From Pseudoselenomonas ruminantium (GTDB lineage: Bacteria; Bacillota; Negativicutes; Selenomonadales; Selenomonadaceae): DNA of 50,260 nucleotides. Position numbers and translations under genes: made by a program. The stretch lies in NCBI RefSeq assembly GCF_900104055.1, contig NZ_FNJQ01000027.1, positions 1-50,260 on the forward strand, given 5' to 3'. Shown piece after piece: positions 16,596 to 26,386 of this stretch; the stretch's first letter is position 1; each line of letters starts with the position of its first letter. The notes beneath the pieces are model-generated. The model was not told the origin of the DNA, searched no databases, and was given only the letters and a program-made list of their open reading frames with translations.

Positions 16596-17696
16596 ATGTT
16601 TATGTATGACTATTTAATAGTAGGCAGCGGCCTGTTCGGTGCTGTGTTTGCCCATGAGGCGAAGCAGGCGGGGAAGCGTGTGCTGGTGCTGGAGCGCCGA
16701 GAGCATGTGGGCGGTAATATCTATTGCGAGGAAAAGGATGGCATCAATATCCATAAGTATGGTGCGCATATTTTCCATACGTCTTATCAGGACGTTTGGG
16801 ATTACGTGAATCAGTTTGTGGAGTTCAACAACTATGTGAATTCGCCCGTAGCGAATTACAAGGGGGAGCTTTACAATCTGCCCTTTAATATGAACACGTT
16901 TGCGAGGCTTTGGGGGATTGTGACGCCGGCTGAGGCAGCGGCGAAGATAGCGGAGCAGCGCACGGCAATCAAGGGAGAACCGCAGAATCTGGAGGAGCAG
17001 GCGATTTCTTTGGTCGGCACGGATATTTATACGAAGCTGATCAAAGGCTACACGGAAAAGCAATGGGGGCGCAGCTGCACGGAGCTGCCAGCTTTTATCA
17101 TCAAGCGTCTGCCAGTGCGTTATACCTTCGATAACAACTATTTCAATGACCGTTATCAGGGGATTCCGGTCGGTGGCTATAACAAGCTGATTGAAGCCTT
17201 ACTAGACGGTATTGAAGTCCGGACTGGTGTGGATTATAACGAATCCCGCGCTGAATCTGAGGGACTGGCGAAGAAAGTCATCTACACCGGCCCGGTGGAT
17301 GCTTATTTTGACTATAAGCTGGGGCAGCTGGAATATCGTGGCCTGCGCTTTGAGACGGAGCGTTTGAAGGAAGTCAACCATCAGGGCGTGGCTGTTATGA
17401 ACTATACGGAACGGGAAGTTCCCTATACTCGCGTGATTGAGCATAAGCATTTTGAATTCGGCACGCAGTCGGTCACCTATGTGACGAAGGAGTATCCTGC
17501 GGACTGGCAGCCGGGGGAGGAAGCTTACTATCCGGTCAACAATGAGCGCAATCAGAAACTGTATCAGCAATACGCAGACCTGGCCGCGCAGGAGAATTAC
17601 GTTATCTTCGGCGGCCGGTTGGCTGAATACAAATACTATGATATGGATGATGTCATTAAGAGCGCCTTGGAGTGTGTGGGCAGAGAATTGAAATAA
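16596..17696 (+). CDS. glf: UDP-galactopyranose mutase
   Basis: This flavoenzyme interconverts UDP-galactopyranose and UDP-galactofuranose, supplying Galf for a surface glycan. The N-terminal FAD-binding stretch is LIVGSGLFGAVFAHEA, followed by ERREHVGGNIY and KYGAHIFHTSY, and the C-terminal part has NDRYQGIPVGGYNKL and EYKYYDMDDVI. About 366 residues, normal for bacterial Glf. The start is ATG 16596 or 16602, with GAGGA at 16585-16589. It closes the glycan locus and is followed by a terminator. It suggests that the glycan contains galactofuranose as well as pseudaminic acid. Confidence 0.95.
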   Translation: MFMYDYLIVGSGLFGAVFAHEAKQAGKRVLVLERREHVGGNIYCEEKDGINIHKYGAHIFHTSYQDVWDYVNQFVEFNNYVNSPVANYKGELYNLPFNMNTFARLWGIVTPAEAAAKIAEQRTAIKGEPQNLEEQAISLVGTDIYTKLIKGYTEKQWGRSCTELPAFIIKRLPVRYTFDNNYFNDRYQGIPVGGYNKLIEALLDGIEVRTGVDYNESRAESEGLAKKVIYTGPVDAYFDYKLGQLEYRGLRFETERLKEVNHQGVAVMNYTEREVPYTRVIEHKHFEFGTQSVTYVTKEYPADWQPGEEAYYPVNNERNQKLYQQYADLAAQENYVIFGGRLAEYKYYDMDDVIKSALECVGRELK

Positions 17697-17708
17697 GGAA
17701 AAATCTCC

Positions 17709-17746
17709 AGCCGGGAGCACAAAACTTTTGTGTTCTCGGCTATTTT
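17709..17746 (+). terminator. Terminator of the glycan locus after glf
   Basis: A 16-base stem (AGCCGGGAGCACAAAA with two G-U pairs on the return arm ending at 17741) with a one-base loop is followed by ATTTTC. It separates glf from pyrH and overlaps the -35 of the next promoter. Confidence 0.7.
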
Positions 17747-17756
17747 CATGTATAAT
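17728..17756 (+). promoter_or_regulatory. pyrH promoter
   Basis: TTGTGT (17728-17733), 17 bases and TATAAT (17751-17756) precede pyrH by about 60 bases. The -35 lies inside the right arm of the glf terminator. Confidence 0.65.
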
Positions 17757-17760
17757 GTAA

Positions 17761-18539
<779 letters not shown>

Positions 18540-18540
<1 letters not shown>

Positions 18541-19097
18541 TGGTAAAAGACATTCTTAGCTCTCACGAAGAGCGTATGCAGAAATCCATCGATGCCCTGA
18601 AACGTGAATTCGGCTCCCTGCGGGCTGGCCGTGCTACGCCGTCCCTGCTGGACAAGGTGATGGTCGACTACTATGGCACGCCGACGCCGGTCAATCAGAT
18701 TGCGAAAGTCGCTGTGCCGGAACCGCGCATGATCATGATTCAGCCCTATGAAAAATCCATGCTCCATGAAGTGGAAGTGGCTATCATGAAGTCGGACTTG
18801 GGCCTGTCCCCGAACTCCGATGGTACGGCAATCCGTCTGGCTATTCCGGCGCTGACGCAGGAACGCCGCCAGGAACTCGTGAAGACTGTCAACAAAAAGG
18901 CTGAGGAAGCCAAAGTTGCTATCCGCAATATCCGCCGTGACGGCAATGATGCCATCAAGAAGTTGGAAAAAGGCAAGGAAATCACCGAGGATGAGTCCAA
19001 GAAGGCACAGGAATCCATGCAGAAGCTGGCTGACAAATACGTCAAGGTAGTAGATACTGCCCGTGCCGGTAAGGAAAAGGAAGTAATGGAAGTCTGA
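18540..19097 (+). CDS. frr: Ribosome recycling factor
   Basis: RRF works with EF-G to split post-termination ribosomes. The 185-residue protein has the usual opening (HEERMQKSIDALKREFGSLRAGRA), the conserved TPVNQIA and DLGLSPNSDGTAIRLAIPAL stretches, and a highly charged helical C-terminal domain. The start ATG overlaps the pyrH TAA, with an AGGAGG site just upstream, so the two are translationally coupled. The stop overlaps the next small gene in the same manner. Confidence 0.97.
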
Positions 19098-19309
19098 TGG
19101 CTTTGGACGTTATGGCCCTTCCTTGGGAAGTCGCGGAAAAGCGGCTTCAGGAGGCAAAGATCTCCTATGAAACAGAGATATCCCGTCCCACCCGGGATTT
19201 TTTCCCGGTGGACGAGCATAGATTTTATGTTGTGCGCCAGTGCCTGAGAGCAGACGGCAAGCTGCTTCTGACATTGGCGGCCAAACAACTGCCTGTAAAG
19301 GAGGTGTAA
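19097..19309 (+). CDS. Small conserved-looking protein of unknown function
   Basis: A 70-residue protein whose ATG overlaps the frr stop codon (TGATG). I do not recognise the family. It is predicted soluble, begins with a short hydrophobic stretch (MALDVMALPWEVAEKRLQ) and has no cysteines in its N-terminal half and a single one near residue 49. The tight coupling to frr and the four-base spacing to the ferredoxin gene make it very likely translated. A role linked to the ferredoxin or to translation would be guesswork. Confidence 0.7.
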   Translation: MALDVMALPWEVAEKRLQEAKISYETEISRPTRDFFPVDEHRFYVVRQCLRADGKLLLTLAAKQLPVKEV

Positions 19310-19312
19310 TAT

Positions 19313-19483
19313 ATGGCTTACAAAATTGGTGAGGATTGCATTTCTTGCGGTTCCTGCGCTGCTACTTGCCCGGTAGAGGCAATCAGCGAGGGTGCAGAGC
19401 GTTATGAAATCGACCCGGATAAGTGCGTAGAGTGCGGCGCTTGCGCTGCTGGCTGCCCGGTATCTGCTATCGAGGCTCCCTGA
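19313..19483 (+). CDS. 2[4Fe-4S] ferredoxin, clostridial type
   Basis: A 56-residue electron carrier with two CxxCxxCxxxCP cluster motifs: CISCGSCAATCPVEAI near residues 9-24 and CVECGACAAGCPVSAI near residues 38-53. The two halves are related by the familiar internal duplication. Such ferredoxins serve as low-potential electron carriers in anaerobes, and could for example supply IspG encoded nearby, although that partner is inferred. GGAGGTG sits just upstream of the ATG. The gene ends the pyrH-frr transcript, with a strong terminator ten bases later. Confidence 0.96.
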   Translation: MAYKIGEDCISCGSCAATCPVEAISEGAERYEIDPDKCVECGACAAGCPVSAIEAP

Positions 19484-19493
19484 CGCGAAATTG

Positions 19494-19531
19494 CAAGCCC
19501 CTCTGGTGCTTTTGGCGGAGGGGCTTGTTTT
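19494..19531 (+). terminator. Rho-independent terminator after ferredoxin gene
   Basis: CAAGCCCCTC (19494-19503) pairs perfectly with GAGGGGCTTG (19518-19527) and is followed by TTTT. Confidence 0.88.
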
Positions 19532-19567
19532 CATTATTGAGATAATTTTCCTAGTGAGGGATTATAT

Positions 19568-20377
19568 ATGCTGAAGAAAATATTGGGAAAAGCAGTCACG
19601 ACTTTGGCTGGCCGTGATGATTTCGCTATCCCGGAGCATGATTCACCACTGTTTGCAGGTATTGACTGGGACAGACTGCCGCGTCATGTGGCGGTGATCA
19701 TGGATGGCAACGGGCGCTGGGCCAAAGGGCAGGGAATGCTGCGCACGGCCGGTCATAGTGCCGGTGTCAAGACGCTCAAGAATATCCTCAAAACGGCCAT
19801 CGGATTGCAGCTGGATGCCTTGACAGTCTATGCGTTTTCCACAGAAAACTGGAAGCGGCCGGAGGCGGAAGTCGATTTTCTGATGAATCTTTTTTCCGAG
19901 TATCTGAAGAAAGAATTGCAGGAAATGCATGAGGATAATGTGCAGATTCATTTTATCGGCCGTTTGGATGGTTTGCCGCCTTCCTTGCAGAAGCAGATGC
20001 GCGAGGCGGAAGAACTCATGCAGAACAATACCGGTGTCAAGTTCAATGTTGCAGCTAACTATGGCGGGCAGGATGAACTCTTGCGTGCCGTGCAGCAGAT
20101 TGCGCTGGCTGTGAAGAATGGGCAGCTTGATCCGTCCGCTATCGACGAGGCGTTGATTGAAAAAAATCTGGACACGGTGGGGAATCTGCCGGTTGACCTG
20201 ATGATCCGCACCAGCGGGGATAAGCGTCTGTCCAATTTCCTGCTTTGGCAGGCGGCGTATGCAGAATTCTATTTCACAGATGTGCCCTGGCCGGAATTTT
20301 CGCCGGAATGCTTTGTGGATGCCATGAAGGATTTTGCCAGCCGTGACCGCCGTTTTGGCGGTCTGACCAATAAATAA
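19568..20377 (+). CDS. uppS: Isoprenyl (undecaprenyl diphosphate) synthase
   Basis: This cis-prenyltransferase builds undecaprenyl diphosphate, the lipid carrier used by peptidoglycan and by the glycan locus in this window. Diagnostic stretches are AVIMDGNGRWAKGQG, TAGHSAGV, LTVYAFSTENWKRP and the C-terminal MIRTSGDKRLSNFLLWQ. At 269 residues it is slightly longer than many relatives owing to an N-terminal extension of about 30 residues. GAGGGA lies six bases before the ATG. It heads the envelope/isoprenoid run uppS-cdsA-dxr-rseP-ispG-proS. Confidence 0.97.
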   Translation: MLKKILGKAVTTLAGRDDFAIPEHDSPLFAGIDWDRLPRHVAVIMDGNGRWAKGQGMLRTAGHSAGVKTLKNILKTAIGLQLDALTVYAFSTENWKRPEAEVDFLMNLFSEYLKKELQEMHEDNVQIHFIGRLDGLPPSLQKQMREAEELMQNNTGVKFNVAANYGGQDELLRAVQQIALAVKNGQLDPSAIDEALIEKNLDTVGNLPVDLMIRTSGDKRLSNFLLWQAAYAEFYFTDVPWPEFSPECFVDAMKDFASRDRRFGGLTNK

Positions 20378-20392
20378 TAGGAGCGTTGCTTT

Positions 20393-21220
20393 TTGTTACT
20401 ACGAATTATAACTGGGATTATCGGCATTGCCGCAGCTGCTTTTGTGATTCAGACAGGCGGCGTGGTCTTTGCCGGCTTTACCCTCTTACTGATGTTTCTG
20501 GCCTGGTTTGAGTATGCGCGGGCCTTTTCTGAGCGCGGCATGGGGCTGTCCCTCGTTACGGGGTTCATCGCTTTAGGCTTTATGTGGTATGCAGCCTGGC
20601 AGAAGCCGGAATTTTTGGCTTTGGCTTGCCCGCTGATCATCATGGTGACTTTGCTGGAAAGTGTGCTGCTGCGTGCTTCTACGAGCATTATGGATGCTTT
20701 GGCTTCCGGCGCGGGGCTTATCTATATCGGCTTCCCGTTTGCCTGCCTGCTGCTCTTGCGCAATTTCCTGCCGGATACGGTATTCGCTACGGAAATCGGC
20801 AATTTCAGCTTTGGTAATGCCTTTGTCTGGATCATGTTCATCGGCACATGGGCCAGCGATACCTTTGCTTACTTTACGGGCACGGCAATTGGCCGTCATA
20901 AGCTCTGTCCTTCCATCAGCCCGAATAAGACCATTGAGGGATTTATGGGCTCTCTGGTTGGTACCACGGCCGTAGTGGCCGGACTGGGCTATTTCCTGAA
21001 TCTGCCGCTGCAGGCGATGGCTGTCTTAGGTTTGCTGATTGCCATCCTGGCTACGCTGGGAGATCTGGTGGAATCTGTGGCCAAGCGCTATGTGGGCATT
21101 AAGGATTCCGGCAATATCATCCCGGGCCATGGCGGTGTCTGGGATCGCTTTGACAGCGTGCTCTTTACGGCACCGCTGGTCTACTATTTCGTACAGTTTG
21201 TGAATCTCTTGGGCAAGTAA
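20393..21220 (+). CDS. cdsA: Phosphatidate cytidylyltransferase
   Basis: This integral membrane enzyme makes CDP-diacylglycerol from phosphatidic acid and CTP. It has about seven to eight hydrophobic segments and ends with the CDS signature, here GDLVESVAKRYVGI followed by KDSGNIIPGHGGVWDRFDS. The start is TTG 20393 with TAGGAG upstream, 15 bases after uppS. At 275 residues it has normal length. Confidence 0.96.
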   Translation: MLLRIITGIIGIAAAAFVIQTGGVVFAGFTLLLMFLAWFEYARAFSERGMGLSLVTGFIALGFMWYAAWQKPEFLALACPLIIMVTLLESVLLRASTSIMDALASGAGLIYIGFPFACLLLLRNFLPDTVFATEIGNFSFGNAFVWIMFIGTWASDTFAYFTGTAIGRHKLCPSISPNKTIEGFMGSLVGTTAVVAGLGYFLNLPLQAMAVLGLLIAILATLGDLVESVAKRYVGIKDSGNIIPGHGGVWDRFDSVLFTAPLVYYFVQFVNLLGK

Positions 21221-21229
21221 GGAGATTGG

Positions 21230-22384
21230 ATGATGAAGAATATTGCAGTATTGGGCTCTACGGGTTCCATTGGCACGCAGACTTTGGAAGTCGTGCGCCG
21301 CAATCCGGAGCTTTTCCATATCAGCGTGCTGGCAGCAAATTCCAGCGATGAACTCTTCGAGCAGCAGATTCGTGAGTTTGAGCCGGAACTGGCGGTATTG
21401 GCAAATGAAGATGCCTATAATCGGCTGAAGAGCCGTTACAGCGGCAAGACACAGTTGGCTGGCGGCCGTCAGGCCTTTATCGATGCGGCAGCGTTTGACG
21501 GTGTCGATACCGTGGTCACGTCCATGATGGGCTTTGCGGGCCTCGAACCCACGATGAAAGCGCTGGATGCGAAGAAGAATATCGCGCTGGCCAATAAGGA
21601 AACCCTCGTGGTGGCCGGTGAAATCGTCACCCGCCGCGCCAAGGAGCAGGGCGTCAAGATCCTGCCGGTGGACAGCGAGCATTGTGCCTTCTTCCAGTGC
21701 CTGCAGGGCGAGAAGATGGAAAGCATTGAAAAACTCCTGCTGACCTGTTCTGGCGGTCCGTTCCGTGGCAAAAAGCGGGAAGAACTGCTGGATGCAACTA
21801 AGGCACAGGTTTTGGCACATCCCACATGGAATATGGGGCAGAAGATTACCGTTGATTCGGCCAGCCTGGTGAATAAGGGGCTCGAAGTCATCGAAGCCAA
21901 ATGGCTTTATGATGTGAGCTATGACCAGATTCAGGTTGTCGTGCATCCGCAGAGCATCGTCCATTCCATGGTGCAGTTCCGCGACGGTGCGGTGATTGCC
22001 CAGCTGGGTTCCACGGATATGAAATTACCGATTCAGTATGCCCTGACTTATCCTGACCGCGTGCAGTCGGAATTTGATCGTCTGGATTTTTGGCAGATGC
22101 GGGATCTGACCTTTGGGAGGCCGGATACGGATACCTTCAAGGGCTTGAAATTTGCCTACGAGGCCGGTGCGATGGGCGGCAGCATGCCCTGTGTCTTCAA
22201 TGCGGCCAATGAAGTGGCCGTAGGAGCCTTCCTCAAAGACGAGATCAAGTTCCTCGATATCTACGATATCATCGAGGAAACGATGATGAGGCGTGAGTGC
22301 ATCATGGAGCCGACGTTGGAGGAACTGTTCGAGGAAGACCGTTGGGCAAGAGAGTTTGCCACGGAAGTATTACGCAAGAAATAA
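21230..22384 (+). CDS. dxr: 1-deoxy-D-xylulose-5-phosphate reductoisomerase
   Basis: Second enzyme of the MEP isoprenoid pathway, reducing DXP to MEP with NADPH. The Rossmann start IAVLGSTGSIGTQTLEV, the ALANKETLVVAGE stretch and PVDSEHCAFFQCLQG (metal-binding acidic residues) are clear, as is VHPQSIVHSMVQFRDG. 384 residues, normal length. Start ATG 21230 or 21233 behind GGAG. The pathway's later enzyme IspG is encoded two genes downstream. Confidence 0.97.
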   Translation: MMKNIAVLGSTGSIGTQTLEVVRRNPELFHISVLAANSSDELFEQQIREFEPELAVLANEDAYNRLKSRYSGKTQLAGGRQAFIDAAAFDGVDTVVTSMMGFAGLEPTMKALDAKKNIALANKETLVVAGEIVTRRAKEQGVKILPVDSEHCAFFQCLQGEKMESIEKLLLTCSGGPFRGKKREELLDATKAQVLAHPTWNMGQKITVDSASLVNKGLEVIEAKWLYDVSYDQIQVVVHPQSIVHSMVQFRDGAVIAQLGSTDMKLPIQYALTYPDRVQSEFDRLDFWQMRDLTFGRPDTDTFKGLKFAYEAGAMGGSMPCVFNAANEVAVGAFLKDEIKFLDIYDIIEETMMRRECIMEPTLEELFEEDRWAREFATEVLRKK

Positions 22385-22399
22385 AAGGATGGTGACACT

Positions 22400-23437
22400 A
22401 TGGTATTGACCATTGCAGCGGCTATCTTTGTTTTTGGTTTGTTGGTATTGGTGCATGAGCTGGGGCATTTCATCACCGCTAAGCTTACGGGTATGCGGGT
22501 GGATGAATTTGCCATTGGTTTTGGGCCCAAGCTCATCAGCTTCACCAGAGGGGAAACGGTTTACAGCCTGCGGGCGATTCCTTTGGGCGGCTTCAATGAT
22601 ATTGCGGGCATGGACCCCAGCAATAATGAAGCCGGGGAGCGCGGTTACTGTGAAAAGCCGGTCTTTTCCCGCATGATTGTGATTTTAGCCGGTTCCATTA
22701 TGAATTTTATCCTGCCCATTGTGATTTTCTTTGGGATCTTCTTTTTTGTCGGTGTCAGTACGCCCAGCCCTGAGCCGGTGTTTGGAACCGTGCTGGCGGA
22801 TAAGGCTGCTGCTCAGGCAGGGCTGCAGGACGGTGACCGGATTGTCAGCCTTGATGGCAAGGCCATTGCAACTTGGACGGATTTTGTCGATACGGTCAAG
22901 GATAATGAGGGCACGCCGATAAAGGTGGTAGCTCAGCGTGGTGATGAGACCATTGAAACCACGATGACACCAGTCTATGATGCTCAGGCAAAAAAGGCTA
23001 TGGTGGGGGTTATGAGTTCTGTGGACACCAAGCATCCGGGGCTGTTCGAGGCCGCAGGACTGGCGTTAGAGAAGACCTATATGATCGTGGTCATGATGGT
23101 GGATGCGCTCCTGCAGATCATCCTGAAGCTCTCCGGTTCGGAACTGGCTGGTCCCATTGGCGTAGCCCAGATGGCTGGCGAAGTTGCGCAGATGGGCTTT
23201 GTGCCGCTGCTGAATTTTGCGGCGTTCCTGAGCCTGAACCTTGGCATCGTGAATCTGTTCCCGATTCCGGCGCTTGACGGCGGCCATTTTGTGACGCTGT
23301 GCGTGGAGGCTGTACGGGGAAAACCCATGAGTCCCAAGGCTTTGGAATACACCCAGAAGGTGGGCATTGTGCTGCTCATCCTGTTGATGGTGCTGGCCAC
23401 GAAAAACGACATTGTACGTGTCTTTACGGGAGGCTAA
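22400..23437 (+). CDS. rseP: RIP metalloprotease RseP (site-2 protease)
   Basis: This membrane-embedded zinc protease cleaves transmembrane anti-sigma factors and leftover signal peptides. HELGH at residues 19-23 in the first membrane segment supplies two zinc ligands and the catalytic Glu. A PDZ domain occupies roughly residues 120-195 (ADKAAAQAGLQDGDRIVSLDG), and the C-terminal NLFPIPALDGGHF supplies the third ligand. At 345 residues it is the shorter single-PDZ form common in Firmicutes. It lies 15 bases after dxr. Confidence 0.96.
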   Translation: MVLTIAAAIFVFGLLVLVHELGHFITAKLTGMRVDEFAIGFGPKLISFTRGETVYSLRAIPLGGFNDIAGMDPSNNEAGERGYCEKPVFSRMIVILAGSIMNFILPIVIFFGIFFFVGVSTPSPEPVFGTVLADKAAAQAGLQDGDRIVSLDGKAIATWTDFVDTVKDNEGTPIKVVAQRGDETIETTMTPVYDAQAKKAMVGVMSSVDTKHPGLFEAAGLALEKTYMIVVMMVDALLQIILKLSGSELAGPIGVAQMAGEVAQMGFVPLLNFAAFLSLNLGIVNLFPIPALDGGHFVTLCVEAVRGKPMSPKALEYTQKVGIVLLILLMVLATKNDIVRVFTGG

Positions 23438-23440
23438 GAT

Positions 23441-24523
23441 ATGTTTGAACGCAAGAAAACCCGGCAGATCCATATCGGCGGCGTCGCCATCGGCGGCGGG
23501 GCACCGATTTCCGTGCAGTCCATGTGCAATACCAAGACCACGGATACGAAAGCTACGGTTGCGCAGATCAAAGCCCTGCAGAATGCCGGCTGTGATATCG
23601 TGCGGGTGGCTGTGCCGGATATGGAAGCGGCGCAGAACCTCGGCAATATCATCCGGGAGATCAATATTCCCTTGGTGGCCGATATTCATTTTGACTACAA
23701 ACTGGCCCTTGAGGCCATCAAGCAGGGGATTTCCGCCTTGCGCCTGAACCCAGGCAATATCGGTGGGGAGGAAAAGGTGCGCGCCGTGGTCAAGGCGGCC
23801 AAGGAAGCCCATATCCCCATCCGCATCGGAGTGAATGCCGGTTCGTTGGATAAGAAGATTCTGGCCAAGTACGGGGCCATTACCCCGGAAGCTTTGGTGG
23901 AATCTGCCATGCAGCATGTGAAGATCCTTGAGGACCTGGATTTCCATGACCTCAAGATTTCGCTCAAGGCCCATGATGTGCCTTTGACGCTCGCGGCTTA
24001 TCGCCTCATGAGTAAGACGGTGGATTATCCGCTGCATCTGGGCATTACGGAAGCCGGCACGGTTAACACGGGGATCATCAAGTCGGCGGTGGGGATCGGT
24101 GCCCTGCTTTCCGAAGGCATTGGCGATACTTTCCGTATTTCCCTGACCGGTGATCCCGTGGTGGAAGTGAAAGTAGCCAATGAGATCCTGAAATCCTTGG
24201 GCCTCAAGGAATATGGGCCGACACTCGTGGCCTGCCCCACCTGTGGCCGTACGAGCATTGACCTGCCCGCCATTGCTGCGCAGGTCGAAAAGAAACTCGA
24301 AGGCATCCAAGATCCTATTGACGTAGCAGTCATGGGCTGCGTGGTCAATGGCCCGGGCGAGGCCCGTGGCGCGGATGTGGGCATTGCGGGCGGCAATGGC
24401 GAAGGACTGATCTTCCGCAAGGGCGAAATCATCCGCAAGGTGCCGGAAGAAAATTTAGTAGAAGAACTCTTTAAAGAAATTGACGCGATATTGGAGGAAC
24501 GTAAGAACAATGCGAGCAAGTAA
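23441..24523 (+). CDS. ispG: 4-hydroxy-3-methylbut-2-en-1-yl diphosphate synthase
   Basis: IspG is the [4Fe-4S] enzyme that makes HMBPP in the MEP pathway. The TIM-barrel part opens with the [21 protein letters not shown] stretch split over its usual boundaries, followed by [12 protein letters not shown] and [10 protein letters not shown]. The C-terminal cluster cysteines are in CPTCGRTS and in [11 protein letters not shown]. 360 residues. It begins four bases after rseP and its 3' end overlaps the proS start by 14 bases. Confidence 0.97.
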   Translation: MFERKKTRQIHIGGVAIGGGAPISVQSMCNTKTTDTKATVAQIKALQNAGCDIVRVAVPDMEAAQNLGNIIREINIPLVADIHFDYKLALEAIKQGISALRLNPGNIGGEEKVRAVVKAAKEAHIPIRIGVNAGSLDKKILAKYGAITPEALVESAMQHVKILEDLDFHDLKISLKAHDVPLTLAAYRLMSKTVDYPLHLGITEAGTVNTGIIKSAVGIGALLSEGIGDTFRISLTGDPVVEVKVANEILKSLGLKEYGPTLVACPTCGRTSIDLPAIAAQVEKKLEGIQDPIDVAVMGCVVNGPGEARGADVGIAGGNGEGLIFRKGEIIRKVPEENLVEELFKEIDAILEERKNNASK

Positions 24524-26231
24524 TTTATATGCACCCACGCTGCGCAATACGCCGGCAGAAGCCGAGATTGCGAGCCATCAGCTCATGTACCGTGCGGGGA
24601 TGATCCGCAAGGTGGCCGGTGGTATGTACACCTACCTGCCTTTGGGCTGGCGTGTCATTCGCAAGATTGAGGAAATCATCCGTGAGGAGATGGACGCCGC
24701 CGGCGGTCAGGAAATCGGCATGCCGATCCTGCAGCCTTCCGAGCTTTGGGAAGAAAGCGGCCGCTGGGCTGCTTACGGCGATGAGATGATGCGCATCAAG
24801 GACCGCCATGGCCGCAACTTCTGCCTTGGCCCGACGCATGAGGAAATGATTACGGATCTCGTGCGGGATGAGGTCAGCTCCTACAAGCAGCTGCCCCTGA
24901 TGCTCTATCAGATTCAGGATAAGTTCCGCGATGAACGCCGTCCACGCTTCGGCCTGATGCGCAGCCGTGAGTTCATCATGAAAGACCTCTATTCTTTCGA
25001 TAAGGATATCGAGGGCATGAATGAGTCCTATCAGAAGATGTACGATGCTTACACGAATATCTACACCCGCATGGGGCTGGAGTTCCGTCCGGTAGAGGCC
25101 GACAACGGCGCCATTGGCGGCGGCCATTCCCACGAGTTCACGGTGCTGGCCGAAGCTGGCGAATCCAATATCGCCTACTGCACGAAGTGCGACTATGCGG
25201 CCAGCGATGAGAAAGCAGCGCTGAGCCCCATCGAAGCACCGGCAGAAGATGAACTGCCGCTCGAAAAGGTGGCTACGCCGGGGGCCAATACGATTGAAGC
25301 TTTGGCTCAGTTCCTGAACATTCCTGTGGAAAAGACTATTAAGGCAGTGGCTTATCAGTCCGATAATGGCAAGTTGGTTCTCGCTTTTGTCCGCGGCGAC
25401 CATGATGTCAACGAAGTCAAGGTAATCAATCAGGTGGAAGGCGCGCTGGAACTCACGATGGCCGAAGATGAAGCCATCAAGAATGCTGGCGGCTGCCCGG
25501 GCTTCATGAGTGCTATCGGTATTACGCCCAGTGAAGATGTGATTGTTCTTGTTGATCCCACGGTTATGAACATGCATAATGCCGTGGCTGGGGCAAACGT
25601 TGTGGATGCCCATTACAAGAATGTGAATCCGAAACGCGACTTCAATGCCGAGGGCATTATCGTGACTGACCTGCGCATGGTCAAAGAGGGCGACGCCTGC
25701 CCGCATTGCGGCGCAGAATTGAAGATGACGCGCGGCATTGAAGCCGGTCAGGTCTTCACGCTGGGCACGAAATACAGCCAGGCTATGGGCGCGATGTTCC
25801 TCGACGAGCAGGGCAAGCAGCAGCCACTCTACATGGGCTGCTACGGTATCGGTGTAGGCCGTACCATGGCTGCTGCCATCGAGCAGAACAACGATGAGAA
25901 CGGCATTATCTGGCCGCGTGCTATTGCTCCGTTCGAAGTGGTGGTCGTAGCCGTCAATGCCAAGAAGGAAGACCAGCTGGCTTATTCCGAGGAAATCTAT
26001 AAGGAATGCAAGGCTGCTGGCTTCGACACCCTGCTCGATGACCGCAAGGAACGCGCAGGCGTCAAGTTCAAGGACTGCGATCTGATCGGCTATCCGCTGC
26101 GTGTGGTAGTTGGTCCCAAGGCCGTCGAAGAAGGCCAGATCGAGATCAAGGTGCGCAAGACCGGTGAGATGTTCACGGTGAGCCGCGAGGAATACCTGGA
26201 TAAGGTAAAAGAGCTGCTGGCAGCGTTATAA
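24510..26231 (+). CDS. proS: Prolyl-tRNA synthetase
   Basis: Class II synthetase of the bacterial ProS type. The N-terminal part has [16 protein letters not shown] and [17 protein letters not shown] (motif 2). An editing (INS/YbaK-like) domain lies near residues 225-390, followed by motif 3 ([13 protein letters not shown]) and the anticodon-binding domain. ATG 24510 is preferred over an in-frame upstream start because GGAGG lies at 24493-24497 and the resulting N-terminus ([15 protein letters not shown]) is the usual one; 573 residues. A strong terminator follows. Confidence 0.97.
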   Translation: MRASNLYAPTLRNTPAEAEIASHQLMYRAGMIRKVAGGMYTYLPLGWRVIRKIEEIIREEMDAAGGQEIGMPILQPSELWEESGRWAAYGDEMMRIKDRHGRNFCLGPTHEEMITDLVRDEVSSYKQLPLMLYQIQDKFRDERRPRFGLMRSREFIMKDLYSFDKDIEGMNESYQKMYDAYTNIYTRMGLEFRPVEADNGAIGGGHSHEFTVLAEAGESNIAYCTKCDYAASDEKAALSPIEAPAEDELPLEKVATPGANTIEALAQFLNIPVEKTIKAVAYQSDNGKLVLAFVRGDHDVNEVKVINQVEGALELTMAEDEAIKNAGGCPGFMSAIGITPSEDVIVLVDPTVMNMHNAVAGANVVDAHYKNVNPKRDFNAEGIIVTDLRMVKEGDACPHCGAELKMTRGIEAGQVFTLGTKYSQAMGAMFLDEQGKQQPLYMGCYGIGVGRTMAAAIEQNNDENGIIWPRAIAPFEVVVVAVNAKKEDQLAYSEEIYKECKAAGFDTLLDDRKERAGVKFKDCDLIGYPLRVVVGPKAVEEGQIEIKVRKTGEMFTVSREEYLDKVKELLAAL

Positions 26232-26238
26232 TGCAGGT

Positions 26239-26271
26239 AAGTCTTCCCTTTTGGGGAAGACTTATTTTTTT
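26239..26271 (+). terminator. Rho-independent terminator after proS
   Basis: AAGTCTTCCC (26239-26248) pairs perfectly with GGGAAGACTT (26254-26263), followed by a seven-base T run. Confidence 0.92.
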
Positions 26272-26308
26272 AGAAAATTATGTATACAATACACATGGCC
26301 GGAGAATA

Positions 26309-26337
26309 TAGACACTCTTTACATAAATTCGTATAAT
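26309..26337 (+). promoter_or_regulatory. Promoter of the symporter gene
   Basis: TAGACA (26309-26314), 17 bases, TATAAT (26332-26337), about 50 bases before the symporter ATG. Confidence 0.6.
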
Positions 26338-26386
26338 GGAGACAGATGGAAGCGCATTTATAATTTATAGTAAAGGGAGTGATAGT

